This document shows, one piece after another, positions 19,053-27,600 of a stretch of DNA of 64,000 nucleotides. The stretch comes from Gammaproteobacteria bacterium (GTDB lineage Bacteria; Pseudomonadota; Gammaproteobacteria; Pseudomonadales; Pseudohongiellaceae), in NCBI GenBank assembly GCA_041395725.1, contig JAWKZW010000001.1:4284501-4348500 (forward strand), in the 5' to 3' direction. The notes beneath the pieces were generated by a model. The model searched no databases. It saw nothing but the letters and a program-made list of their open reading frames with translations, and was not told where the DNA came from. Position numbers and translations under genes: made by a program. Each line of letters begins with the position of its first letter. Position 1 is the first letter of the stretch.

Positions 19053-20338
19053 ATATTGTCCTTGTCACCAATACCTACACTCCGCACGTGGGCGGCGTGG
19101 CTCGCTCGGTTGAGGCCTTCCGGAGGGAATACCTCGCGTTACACCACAAAGTCATAGTTATAGCCCCCGAGTTTGAAGGCATGCCGACCCATGAAGAAAA
19201 TGTACTGCGGGTCAGGGCAATACAGAATTTCAATGCCAGTGACTTCTCTGTAGTTCTGCCGGTTCCCAAAGGATTGACGCAGACCCTTGAAGAATTCGGG
19301 CCGGACATCATCCATTCCCAACACCCGTTTTTACTTGGCATGACAGCGATTCGCATTGCAAGGATGATGAAGCTTTCGCTGGTATTCACCCACCATACCC
19401 TGTATGAACAATACACCCACTATGTCCCAGGCGATTCAGCACTATTGAAAAAATTTGTTGTTGAACTCGCTACAGGGTATGCCAATCTTGCTGATCAGGT
19501 AATTGCACCCAGTGAGAGTATCCGTGATCTGATAATCGAGCGGGGAGTTAAAACTCCCATTGAAGTCATACCAACCGGCGTTAATGTACAGAATTTCAGT
19601 AATGGTGATGGCAAGACCTGTCGAGCTTCCCATGATATTCCTGATGAATCATGGGTAATAGGCCATATGGGAAGACTGGCGCTGGAAAAGAATATTCGTT
19701 TCCTGACCGGCGCCGTAGAGCTGTTCATGAAGCGCCACAGAAACAGCTATTTCCTGGTGGTTGGTGAAGGAGATAAGGGAGAGTTTATCGAGAATCAATT
19801 CGCACGTGCAGGGCTTGGAAAGCGTCTCGTTCTGACCGGGAAACTGGAGGGTAAGAATCTTGCCAACGCCATGAATGCCATGAATGTGTTCGCATTCACT
19901 TCGAAAACTGAGACCCAGGGAATGGTCTTGACCGAGGCAATGGCCGCGGGCCTGCCTGTGGTGGCACTGGATGCTGCCGGCGCCAGGGAGGTGGTCAGGG
20001 ACGGAATCAATGGCCGTCTGCTTAAGGATGCCAGTGAGAAGGATTTCAGTTCCGCTCTGGCCTGGGTGTACGACCGGAACGCGAGTGAACGGGATGAACT
20101 CATTGAGGGAGCGCGTAAAACTGCCAGGGAGTTCTCAATGGTCCGCAGCGCTGAGAAGGCGTTGACCTGTTTTGCCCGTGTTCAGCGTCGATGTCGTCCA
20201 GAAGCCCAGGACGAGGAAAAGGCCTGGGAATTTTTGCTGGGGCGCATCAAGAACGAGTGGGAAATTATAAGAAATCTTGCGTCGGCTGGCGATAAAGCAC
20301 TGGGGTTGCACGAATCGGAGCGGTCTCAGGGAGACTGA
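19049..20338 (+). CDS. GT4-family glycosyltransferase
   Basis: The 429-residue GT-B protein starts with NTYTPHVGGVARSVEAF (acceptor-side glycine loop). Its C-terminal donor site contains MGRLALEKNIRFLTGA, VVGEGDKGEF and FAFTSKTETQGMVLTEAMAAGLPVVALDAAGAREVV (the EX7E motif). It resembles 1,2-diacylglycerol 3-glucosyltransferase and PimA-type enzymes that glycosylate membrane lipids. The sugar cannot be named. It is translationally coupled to the preceding glycosidase-like gene and follows a VTT lipid-scramblase-like gene. Confidence 0.88.
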   Translation: MNIVLVTNTYTPHVGGVARSVEAFRREYLALHHKVIVIAPEFEGMPTHEENVLRVRAIQNFNASDFSVVLPVPKGLTQTLEEFGPDIIHSQHPFLLGMTAIRIARMMKLSLVFTHHTLYEQYTHYVPGDSALLKKFVVELATGYANLADQVIAPSESIRDLIIERGVKTPIEVIPTGVNVQNFSNGDGKTCRASHDIPDESWVIGHMGRLALEKNIRFLTGAVELFMKRHRNSYFLVVGEGDKGEFIENQFARAGLGKRLVLTGKLEGKNLANAMNAMNVFAFTSKTETQGMVLTEAMAAGLPVVALDAAGAREVVRDGINGRLLKDASEKDFSSALAWVYDRNASERDELIEGARKTAREFSMVRSAEKALTCFARVQRRCRPEAQDEEKAWEFLLGRIKNEWEIIRNLASAGDKALGLHESERSQGD

Positions 20339-20429
20339 AGGGAACTTTACTGCGGTTGAGTCGTTGGCATGATCAGACGGGGTGGATAATCCCGCAAATC
20401 CAACCAAGCTGAAAATTTAGGAGGTTCAG

Positions 20430-20783
20430 ATGAGAATATCAGGGCTCAGAACTAAACTGGTGACAGTACTATTGCTGATTTTTGCCGTATCATCCGCATG
20501 GGCAGAAGTGGAGGACGACGAGCTGCGCGGCCGCGTGCTGGATGTCGACGTAATGGAAAGAACCTTGACGCTTCATCTCATTGAAGTGGGGGCGAGTGTG
20601 GACGAACCGGTCAACTCGATTCAGACCTACAAGATTCCCACCTCCGTGGTAATCCGTGATGAATACCGATGGGAAGTATTGCCGGACACGCTGGACGACA
20701 TTGAGGAAGACGAAATAGTTACCGTCGAACTGGATGTTGAAGACCGAGCCATGGCTCGGGGCATTAAATACGACGGTCAATAG
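20430..20783 (+). CDS. periplasmic hypothetical protein
   Basis: The 117-residue protein has a clear signal peptide (KLVTVLLLIFAVSSAWA|E) and a mature, acidic, beta-rich part of about 90 residues (RGRVLDVDVMERTLTLHLIE... VTVELDVEDRAMARGI), which suggests a small OB-like fold. The family is not recognised. TAGGAGG lies six bases before the ATG. Confidence 0.75.
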   Translation: MRISGLRTKLVTVLLLIFAVSSAWAEVEDDELRGRVLDVDVMERTLTLHLIEVGASVDEPVNSIQTYKIPTSVVIRDEYRWEVLPDTLDDIEEDEIVTVELDVEDRAMARGIKYDGQ

Positions 20784-21247
20784 CCGACAGCCCCGAACCA
20801 CATCAATACTTGAGATAGCAAACCTATTCGGCCAGTCCGCCCGGGCTGGTCGGTGCTGCTTTTCCAATTTCACCTCGCATCAGGTAATACGGGACTGACT
20901 CACTGGCGAATTGACCGTCCTTATAATCAATAGTCTTATAGTCGATTGTCGGCCCGTCCCTTCAGGTCGATCAGCCTCAATCTTCAATAAAATCAATCTG
21001 TATCTGTACTATTATCGACGAGAGATCTTGTTGCGTGCGGAGACTGCCATTGTGATCCTTACCATCCTTTGTCGAAGTCAGCTTTAGCGAGGCGGTTTAT
21101 GCAACAGGTTGGCGAAAATTCAAATCCCGGAAGTTGTTTCCAGCGAGACCTGCCCTGTCACGCGGCCCCGCACTCAGAGGCTCCTTAGAAAATTGTACCA
21201 GGCTGACTGGCCAACAGGTTGTTCCGCAGCAATTTCTGTCACACGGC
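20784..21247. other. intergenic region, nothing recognised
   Basis: About 460 bases between the periplasmic protein gene and the pilin-like gene. Short direct repeats (GTCCGCCCG, GTCGGCCCG) are present but no gene, RNA or terminator is supported. Confidence 0.4.
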
Positions 21248-21658
21248 TCAGCAGAAGCCACGCATCACGCAGCTACCCCCTGCCCCCCATTCCAGCGGAT
21301 GGGACAGTTTCTGCGGTCTGAGGGTATAGGTAACGCCTTCCATAAAGGTGGCGTCTTTCTTCCAGGTGAGCAGGATTTCGCCATTGGTGACACTCGCACC
21401 GTGAAGAGTAGAAGTAGCCGTGAGATCGGCTGGTATTCCGAATGATCCGCCATCCAGGCTGTCATAATTCTCAATATCATGTTGGACCACTGCTGCCTCT
21501 ATAGCCTTTACTCTGGAGCCCGCCGAGAGTGCCAGATCTTCTATACGCTCAGATCCCTTACTAGCCTGGAGAAATGGAATGACCACGCTCATCAACAGGC
21601 TGAAGCAGGTCGCAATTATCAGCAAGTCCACGAATGTCATTCCTTCAACATCTTTCAT
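21248..21658 (-). CDS. type IV pilin-like (pseudopilin) protein
   Basis: The 136-residue protein begins MKDVEG|MTFVDLLIIATCFSLLMSVVIPFLQ, a class III (prepilin peptidase) leader with Gly at -1 followed by a hydrophobic helix. The residue at mature position 5 is Asp instead of the near-universal Glu. A pair of Cys (SCVMRGFC) at the very end would form the C-terminal disulfide loop. No other pilus or type II secretion gene is nearby, so it is an orphan minor pilin or competence-type subunit. Confidence 0.75.
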   Translation of the reverse strand: MKDVEGMTFVDLLIIATCFSLLMSVVIPFLQASKGSERIEDLALSAGSRVKAIEAAVVQHDIENYDSLDGGSFGIPADLTATSTLHGASVTNGEILLTWKKDATFMEGVTYTLRPQKLSHPLEWGAGGSCVMRGFC

Positions 21659-22265
21659 TATTATGCTCCAAATCCTGTTCTGGTATTTACAAATTTATCT
21701 GCCTGTCTCCAGTATTTTTCCAAACAGACAGCGGGTGTGACTCTATAAATTTGCCAATTTTGCCTGCAAGCGGCGTGCCACCCACAAGTATTTGTTCTTT
21801 CGTTCATTAATAAATCAGAACCACTGCAGGCCGAAAACCGCATAAATCTGTTCAATTGCGCTAAAGGCCGGAAACATCTGGCCCGGCATAGCCAGATCCG
21901 ATACTGGCGGAATCTTTCCAGAGGTCACAACCCCCGCTAGGAATGCTGCTGACCTGCGGAGTGACGAAATATTCTCTGCCAACCAGGCTGCTCCGTCCCA
22001 GGCTGTTGGGCAGTGACGACACTGCTATGTTTCAATCCACAGCCGTACCGACACCTTGCTGACGACTACAGCCCTTCCGTCAGTCAGTTGCCTGGATCGC
22101 CGCCCGTCAGCAGTAGGCACTCAGGAGCAGATGCTGTCGAGCCTTTCCCCTGATTGTGCTCTAATTACGAGTCTGGGGCCGTTTCTAAGCAGTTCGCTTT
22201 AGAGGCAATACCGACTTTCTGCTATAGTCAGCCATGATTCCGATATTGAGCAGATCACGCCATGG
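21659..22265. other. intergenic region before glrK
   Basis: About 600 bases without a supported gene. The last 100 bases must hold the glrK promoter, but I cannot place it with confidence. No sRNA terminator is seen here; in E. coli the glmY sRNA lies upstream of glrK. Confidence 0.4.
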
Positions 22266-22301
22266 TTGCGTTATCTGCAATGCCTGTCCCGGTATTTCCT
22301 G

Positions 22302-23798
22302 ATGACCGAACTGTCTTTCATCAAGCCCCGCACTATCCTGCAACTGCTCATTACCGGTTTTGCCCTGGTCAGCGGGATTCTGTTGATTGCGTTGACAATT
22401 GCGATTAATCAGCTCGACCAGATCAGCCGACAAAGTCAGGCAGCTGTCAGCCGCAGCCTGACCGCCATGGCGGCAAGTCGTGTACTGTTGCAGCAAAGCG
22501 GAGCGATGGAGCGTAACGCCAGACAGTACGCTATCGTGGGAGAAAAAGAGATCCTCGGCATTTATGAAGAGCGGCGTAGAGCATTTCTGGCGGCCACTGA
22601 TTCTCTAGAAAGGCTTGCCCTCAGCCCGGCACTTCTCTCCCAGGCCACCATCATTCGGAATCTCGAAGCAGATGCCTATACGGCTATTCAGTCCGGAGAC
22701 AAAATCAGCCTTGAAACTGCCTTTGAGCAAATCCTGGAAGCAGCAACAAACCTGTCCACTATTGTTTCCAACTGGTCCAACATGCAGATCGATACTATTG
22801 CACGTGAAACATCAGAATCACAGCGCCTGATTGCGATGCAGCTCCTTTTTCTTATCGCCGCGGCGATAAGCCTTGCCAGTGTCTTTGTGTTACTGATAAC
22901 TCGCCCACTGAAGCAGGTGGCAACGGCTATTGAACAATTGGGGTCAGGCAGTTACTCAACCGATATCAGTATCGGTGGCCCTAAAGACCTGGTGGCTATC
23001 GGCCAGCAGCTGGATTGGCTGAGAGAGCGCCTGTCCCATCTAGATCAGCAGCGCACGCTGTTTTTACGGCATGTTTCCCACGAATTAAAATCACCTCTGG
23101 CAGCTATTCAGGAAAGCGCCGCACTGCTGGAAGACGGCGTTGTCGGAGAATTGAGCACGCCGCAAAAAGAACTGATCAACATCCAGGTAAAAAGCTTGCA
23201 GAAGCTGCATAACCTGATCGATGAATTATTGCGGCAGCACCAGCGTCAGTACGCAGTAGTGAGTGAATTCAGCCAGGACATCCGGTTAGATAAACTGATC
23301 GGGCGCGTGCTGGCTGATCACGATTATGCGATTGGAACTTCGGCGATCGATGTCAGTCTTAATCTAGAAGAATGCTGTATCAGTGGTAATCGGGAACAAC
23401 TGCGGGTTCTTCTGGACAATGTCATTGCCAATGCTATCAGGTTTTCACCGGAAGGCGGCAGCCTGGCCATTGAAATGTTCCAGGAAGAAAATCTGTTCGT
23501 CATACTGGTTAAGGATGAAGGTCCGGGGATCCCGGACTCTGAACAGGAAAAGATTTTTGAGGCATTTTACCAGAGCCGGCAGCAGACTACCGGGGTTTTC
23601 AAGGGGAGTGGCCTGGGGCTTGCCATAGCCAGGGAATATGCGGCGGCGCACAATGGTGCTATCAAAGCCTCTAACTCCGATCCCAGGGGAGCCTGTTTCC
23701 GTATTACGCTTCCGGCAATTGGGCCCGGGATTACTGTCAGTGGCGCACTACCAAAGACCGGAAAAATGAACCTAGTTGATTATTCTCCAGATTTATGA
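22302..23798 (+). CDS. glrK: sensor histidine kinase GlrK (QseE)
   Basis: About 498 residues. A first membrane helix near residue 20 (LLITGFALVSGILLIALTI) and a second near 190 flank a periplasmic helical sensor. Then come a HAMP linker, the dimerisation/phospho-acceptor helix FLRHVSHELKSPLAAIQE (His260), and the ATPase domain with N box (NVIANAIRFS), DEGPGIP and GSGLGLAIAREYAAAHNG. Identification as GlrK rests on the unmistakable three-gene order with the QseG-like lipoprotein and a sigma-54 regulator. The frame is open from a TTG at 22266, but the ATG at 22302 is preferred. The stop overlaps the next start by four bases (ATGA). Confidence 0.88.
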   Translation: MTELSFIKPRTILQLLITGFALVSGILLIALTIAINQLDQISRQSQAAVSRSLTAMAASRVLLQQSGAMERNARQYAIVGEKEILGIYEERRRAFLAATDSLERLALSPALLSQATIIRNLEADAYTAIQSGDKISLETAFEQILEAATNLSTIVSNWSNMQIDTIARETSESQRLIAMQLLFLIAAAISLASVFVLLITRPLKQVATAIEQLGSGSYSTDISIGGPKDLVAIGQQLDWLRERLSHLDQQRTLFLRHVSHELKSPLAAIQESAALLEDGVVGELSTPQKELINIQVKSLQKLHNLIDELLRQHQRQYAVVSEFSQDIRLDKLIGRVLADHDYAIGTSAIDVSLNLEECCISGNREQLRVLLDNVIANAIRFSPEGGSLAIEMFQEENLFVILVKDEGPGIPDSEQEKIFEAFYQSRQQTTGVFKGSGLGLAIAREYAAAHNGAIKASNSDPRGACFRITLPAIGPGITVSGALPKTGKMNLVDYSPDL

Positions 23799-24361
23799 AA
23801 GCAACCTGCAAACCCAGCGGATTCCTCTGTCTTGTGCTGCTGAGCCTGGCAGGTTGCCAGACACCACTGAAACTGGGTGATCTGGCAGATTCCCTGATTC
23901 CCGGCGGGGATAAAGTTACCGCTCCACTTCCCTATTATGACTGGTCACAGCAGGCGACCGGTGAACAGCTTATTGAGGAGCAGCGTCGCCTGGAATCCCT
24001 GGTTCAGCTATATTCAGATCCGGTTTCCCGTATTCAGCTGGATATCGTCAGAATGGCTCTGGGAAATGCTGCTTTAACGCCGATTTTCGCTGACCTGGGT
24101 TCGTTGCAGCGGGATTGTCAGACACGAAGTTGTGAAGACTATGTCAGGCTTGGCGCTGTATTGAATCAGTTGGCCACAACACAGAAGAGTCTGGACCTTG
24201 CGCGCTCAGAACAAAACCAAGGTCAAAATGACCAGGCCACCCTCCAAGCAGAGCTCTCGAGACTGCAGCAACGCATTGCAGGGCTCGAAGCACAGATCGA
24301 CGCCCTGACCAGTCTGGAACAGGAAATCATCCAACGGGAACTTTACGAGCTGCCAAGATGA
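23795..24361 (+). CDS. qseG: QseG-like outer-membrane lipoprotein
   Basis: The 188-residue protein has a lipoprotein signal with lipobox LAGC (Cys21). The mature part is helical, with a conserved-looking pair of Cys (RDCQTRSCEDY) and a C-terminal coiled coil rich in Gln/Leu (LQAELSRLQQRIAGLEAQIDALTS). In Enterobacteria QseG interacts with the QseE kinase. Its 4-bp overlaps with both glrK and glrR show a coupled operon. Similarity is judged from architecture and position rather than strong motif conservation. Confidence 0.8.
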   Translation: MKATCKPSGFLCLVLLSLAGCQTPLKLGDLADSLIPGGDKVTAPLPYYDWSQQATGEQLIEEQRRLESLVQLYSDPVSRIQLDIVRMALGNAALTPIFADLGSLQRDCQTRSCEDYVRLGAVLNQLATTQKSLDLARSEQNQGQNDQATLQAELSRLQQRIAGLEAQIDALTSLEQEIIQRELYELPR

Positions 24362-25737
24362 ACACGCTCCGGAAAACAACTGCAAGGGTGCTGGTTGTTG
24401 ATGACGACCAGGACCTGTTACACCTGATCAACCTCAGGCTGAAAGCCAACAGTTACGAGGTTCGGTCGGCGAACTGTGCCTCCAATGCCCTGGCGCAGTT
24501 AACATCTTTTAATCCACACGTAGTGGTGACAGATCTGAAAATGCCGGGTATGGACGGCATGGCGCTGTTTGAAGAGATACAGCGTCGGAATGTCAGAACG
24601 CCTGTTATTGTACTCACCGCCAACGGCACCATTCCCGATGCCGTTGAAGCGACGCAGAAAGGCGTCTTCAGTTACCTTGTCAAACCGTTCGATGCCGAAA
24701 TCCTGTTGCACAACCTGGAACGGGCCTCGAGCCAGGCCCAGTTCAGCAGCGCACCTGCCAACGGGCATCCGGACGAGTGGCGCAAAGAAATTATCAGTTG
24801 CAGCAGTGCAATGGAGACGTTGCTGCAACAGACTCACGCGGCAGCCTTGTCGGATGCCAACCTGCTGATTCAAAGTGAGACCGGTACTGGAAAAGAATTG
24901 CTGGCGAAAGCCATACACAAGGCCAGTAACCGCTCGACAAGGCCTTTCCTGGCACTCAATTGTGCGGCCATCCCGGAAAGCCTGATTGAGTCGGAACTGT
25001 TTGGCCACTCCGCCGGGTCATTTACCGGCGCCAGAACCTCTCACCCAGGCATTTTCAAGGCAGCTGACGGGGGAACCGTATTTCTGGACGAGATTGGCGA
25101 CATGCCACTGAGCGCCCAGTCAAAACTTCTGCGCGTACTGGAGCAGAAAGAGGTTCGTCCTGTCGGGGCAACAAAAACAGTACCCGTCAATGTAAGAATC
25201 GTTGCAGCGACTCATCAGAACCTGCAGAAAAAGATACAGCAACAGGAATTTCGTGAGGACCTCTTCTACCGACTGGATGTGATACCGCTGCGCCTGCCCT
25301 CGTTGCGAGAGCGGTCTGAAGACATTCCTATGCTGGTAGACTATTTTTGCGATCAGATTACCGAACGGGAGCAGCGCAACAGTATGCGTTTCGCTCCGGA
25401 AGCAATGGAAGCACTGATCAGCGCAGAATGGCCGGGCAACGTTCGACAGCTCTATAATGTGATTGAGCAGTGTGTCGTTCTGACGACAACGCCTATTATC
25501 CCCAGGGCCCTGGTTGAACGCGCATTGCGTTATAAGCCGGAGAGGCTTCTGAGCCTCACTGAGTCGCGATTGCAATTCGAACGGGACTACCTGGTCAAAC
25601 TTCTCAACCTGACCGCTGGGAACATCGCCCTCGCCTCCCGCCTGGCCGATCGCAATCGCAGTGAGTTCTATAATCTGCTAAAACGACACGACCTGGAACC
25701 GGCACAGTTTCGCAATGCCGGACAAGATAACGCCTGA
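24358..25737 (+). CDS. glrR: sigma-54-dependent response regulator GlrR (QseF)
   Basis: The 459-residue protein has an intact receiver (VVDDDQD, Asp59 in VVTDLKMPGMDG, Lys in LVKPFDAE). The AAA+ domain has Walker A ETGTGKE near residue 175, the sigma-54 contact loop ELFGHSAGSFTGA (GSFTGA instead of GAFTGA), Walker B GGTVFLDEIGDM and arginine fingers. The C-terminus is a divergent Fis-type helix-turn-helix (NLTAGNIALASRLADRNRSEFYNLLKRHDL), as in GlrR. In E. coli GlrR activates sigma-54 promoters of the sRNA genes glmY/glmZ and rpoE. A matching promoter lies 164 bp downstream here. Confidence 0.9.
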   Translation: MNTLRKTTARVLVVDDDQDLLHLINLRLKANSYEVRSANCASNALAQLTSFNPHVVVTDLKMPGMDGMALFEEIQRRNVRTPVIVLTANGTIPDAVEATQKGVFSYLVKPFDAEILLHNLERASSQAQFSSAPANGHPDEWRKEIISCSSAMETLLQQTHAAALSDANLLIQSETGTGKELLAKAIHKASNRSTRPFLALNCAAIPESLIESELFGHSAGSFTGARTSHPGIFKAADGGTVFLDEIGDMPLSAQSKLLRVLEQKEVRPVGATKTVPVNVRIVAATHQNLQKKIQQQEFREDLFYRLDVIPLRLPSLRERSEDIPMLVDYFCDQITEREQRNSMRFAPEAMEALISAEWPGNVRQLYNVIEQCVVLTTTPIIPRALVERALRYKPERLLSLTESRLQFERDYLVKLLNLTAGNIALASRLADRNRSEFYNLLKRHDLEPAQFRNAGQDNA

Positions 25738-25817
25738 CTGCCCTGTTATAGCGTTGGGATAAACCGACACTCCAAAGCGCCGTATATTCAGCGGGTTAGC
25801 TGGCTGCCAACCAGAAG

Positions 25818-25835
25818 CGTCGTCACAACCCGACA
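25818..25835 (+). promoter_or_regulatory. possible GlrR upstream binding site
   Basis: CGTC-N10-GACA resembles the published GlrR operator TGTC-N10-GACA with one mismatch. It lies about 66-83 bases upstream of the tandem sigma-54 promoters, a normal enhancer distance. Confidence 0.4.
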
Positions 25836-25900
25836 TTATCACCGGCGAACAGCGCAGACTCCATAATAGAATAAAGCCCATCAACGATTTTTCGGCACGC

Positions 25901-25934
25901 TGGCACAATCGTTGCAACTGGCACAATCTTAGCA
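25901..25934 (+). promoter_or_regulatory. tandem sigma-54 (-24/-12) promoters
   Basis: TGGCACAATCGTTGCA (25901-25916) has all invariant positions of TGGCAC-N5-TTGC. A second copy, TGGCACAATCTTAGCA, starts 18 bases later, with the GG and GC at the same spacing. They look like a local tandem duplication. Predicted start sites are near 25927 and 25945. No coding gene follows closely; a terminator is at 26255-26280. Confidence 0.7.
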
Positions 25935-26280
25935 AATGTCAATTTGAAAAAGACGGCTTGCTTTGCACTGGCGGGGCGAGAAACACACTACCAGGGATAA
26001 CAACAGCAGAAACAAACTAAAATGGAATCTCCAGTCGAACCGAAACAGAAAATTGCAATGTTGGTCTGGGCTTTTCCACTGACAGTAACGGCGGCAAATC
26101 TCAATAACGCAGGGAGGCTGCTCGTCAGACGATGATGGAACCTCTGAAGACTGCCAGAGTTCACGATCCATCTACCTGAAACTGAGCGGCTGTTCAGGTA
26201 ACGATGACAGGCAACACCGCTGCCCTCCCAAGCGATACACGGCCATCCCCTTCTGCCCCCTTAGACGGGGGCTTTTTTTT
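25927..26280 (+). ncRNA. candidate sigma-54-dependent small RNA downstream of glrR
   Basis: The span of about 350 bases runs from the tandem sigma-54 promoters to a textbook terminator. It has no open frame with a ribosome binding site (a 38-codon frame at 26022 lacks one). Position beside glrK-qseG-glrR suggests a functional counterpart of GlmY/GlmZ. No sequence similarity to those RNAs was recognised, and the length is greater than the roughly 200 nt of the E. coli RNAs. The 5' end is inferred. Confidence 0.45.
26255..26280 (+). terminator. strong rho-independent terminator
   Basis: Stem GCCCCC / GGGGGC with a six-base loop (26255-26272) followed by eight T. No protein gene ends just before it, so it probably ends an RNA gene or a long glrR 3' transcript. 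Confidence 0.85.
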
Positions 26281-26743
26281 CTCGCAGAGTGACGTGTCCG
26301 CTGTGTTGAATCCGTATTACTACAATTGATCGCCGTCGGCTATCACCAGCCCACCCGAATTGCCAGCTGGTTAATGCGGCAGAAGTAGCTTGCAAGAGAC
26401 ACCATGACTCCAGGTGAGTTCGATATCCGCCAGCACCAGGTGACTGGCCGGCAACTGCATTCGGGCTCGCTACATTTCTGAACTGATGCGCAGGAAACAC
26501 CGCAGCTGCTGACTTCCAGAACCATCAGCAATCCCAAGCCAGCTTTCAATAAGGAAAATAATTTCAATACTCAATTCTCCTGTCATGTATGCCACTGATA
26601 CAGGCCTTTCCTGATGCCAAGCTAGCGCCAATGGTTCCTCTATTGCTGTATATGACAAAGCTGGGAACACTTGTTGCGGGACAGTTCTGTCTGCGAATAC
26701 GAATAAAGCCAGTATCAATGTATTCATCTTATTAAGGTAAATA

Positions 26744-26759
26744 CGGTACGTCTTTTGCA
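26744..26759 (+). promoter_or_regulatory. possible sigma-54 promoter of the BON gene
   Basis: CGGTACGTCTTTTGCA keeps the GG and GC at exact -24/-12 spacing with two mismatches to TGGCACG-N4-TTGCA. The predicted start is about 26770, 75 bases before the ATG. Confidence 0.45.
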
Positions 26760-26785
26760 ACCACTACCCAGGGAATCAAAAGAAG

Positions 26786-26808
26786 CGTTTCAGATTAAAT
26801 CTGAAACG
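26786..26808. promoter_or_regulatory. perfect palindrome in BON gene leader
   Basis: CGTTTCAGATT-A-AATCTGAAACG: two perfect 11-base arms around one base. It lies in the predicted 5' leader just downstream of the promoter, so it may be an operator or an mRNA hairpin near the ribosome binding site. Confidence 0.55.
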
Positions 26809-26844
26809 TCGAATGAACCAAATTCGATAGAGGAGAATCACGAC

Positions 26845-27456
26845 ATGGCCGGTAAATTGATGAACTCAATCGCTGTAACAGTTGCATGCGTGGTGGTAAT
26901 TTTTTCATTACTGCTGATATTCAACTCGGCAAGCGCGCAGTCGACTGACAATTTTGAAGGCAGAGCCCATGACGCCTGGCTGACGGGTAAGATCGAAACG
27001 GTACTGACTCTGAATACAATGCTGAACTCGTTCACCATTGACACGGACGTCGAACAGGGCAATGTAACGCTCACCGGAGAAGTTTCCAGCGATGTAGAGA
27101 AAGCTCTTGCTACTGAACTCGTCCATGGCATTGAAGGCGTTGGGGAAATAAATAATGAACTGTCCGTCACAGGTGAACCGGGACCTGTCGAGCAGGCACA
27201 AAACTCGCTATCCAAGGCCACTGATACACTGTCACGCTGGGTCAGCAATGCAACCATGACAGCAACAGTCAAGTCCCGCTTACTGGCCAACTCAGAAACT
27301 AAGGGGCTGGCTATAGACGTGGACTCCATGGATACAGTCGTGACCTTGAGCGGTGCTGTTGACTCAGCTGAGGAACGCATGCTCGCCGAAAGCATAGCCA
27401 AGAACACTGAAGGCGTGATGGCGGTACAGAACGAACTCATTGTTGCGGGCAACTAG
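26845..27456 (+). CDS. periplasmic BON-domain protein (OsmY-like)
   Basis: About 203 residues. The signal peptide/hydrophobic segment is AVTVACVVVIFSLLLIFNSASAQ. Two BON domains follow: WLTGKIETVLTLNTMLNSFTIDTDVEQGNVTLTGEVSSDVEKALATELVHGIEGVGEINNEL and TVKSRLLANSETKGLAIDVDSMDTVVTLSGAVDSAEERMLAESIAKNTEGVMAVQNELIV. BON proteins such as OsmY bind the membrane or act as periplasmic chaperones during osmotic stress. The frame is open to 26755, but the ATG at 26845 has GAGGAG at a good distance and starts the signal peptide. The region 5' to it carries a sigma-54-like promoter and a palindrome. Confidence 0.88.
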   Translation: MAGKLMNSIAVTVACVVVIFSLLLIFNSASAQSTDNFEGRAHDAWLTGKIETVLTLNTMLNSFTIDTDVEQGNVTLTGEVSSDVEKALATELVHGIEGVGEINNELSVTGEPGPVEQAQNSLSKATDTLSRWVSNATMTATVKSRLLANSETKGLAIDVDSMDTVVTLSGAVDSAEERMLAESIAKNTEGVMAVQNELIVAGN

Positions 27457-27467
27457 TGTCCTGTCCG

Positions 27468-27600
27468 GTTAATTACCACAATGCGCTGCGGGCGTCTGCC
27501 GGACGCTACTGTGAGGTATCGTGCGACGGGAAGAGTTCATACCCTTCCCTGGCACGATTACGACGCAGCAGCACCCGCAGCCCGGCCTGGCAGTGATACC
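27468..27600. repeat. partial, diverged copy of the 265-bp structured repeat
   Basis: TTAATTACCACAATGCGCTGCGGG and the following about 100 bases align with the left part of the full copy at 31731-31995, including the nested hairpin around CGGGAAG...CTTCCCTGG. The right half is not recognisable. Confidence 0.55.

Noticed and set aside
25927..26280. Direct homology to E. coli GlmY or GlmZ
   Set aside because: No shared primary sequence was recognised; only promoter type, activator and position argue for a similar role, so it is listed as a candidate only.
26838..27452. 204-codon minus-strand open frame
   Set aside because: Antisense shadow of the BON gene, which has two recognisable domains.
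27562..27577. TGGCACGATTACGACG as a sigma-54 promoter
   Set aside because: The GC at -12 is absent and the site lies within a repeat copy.
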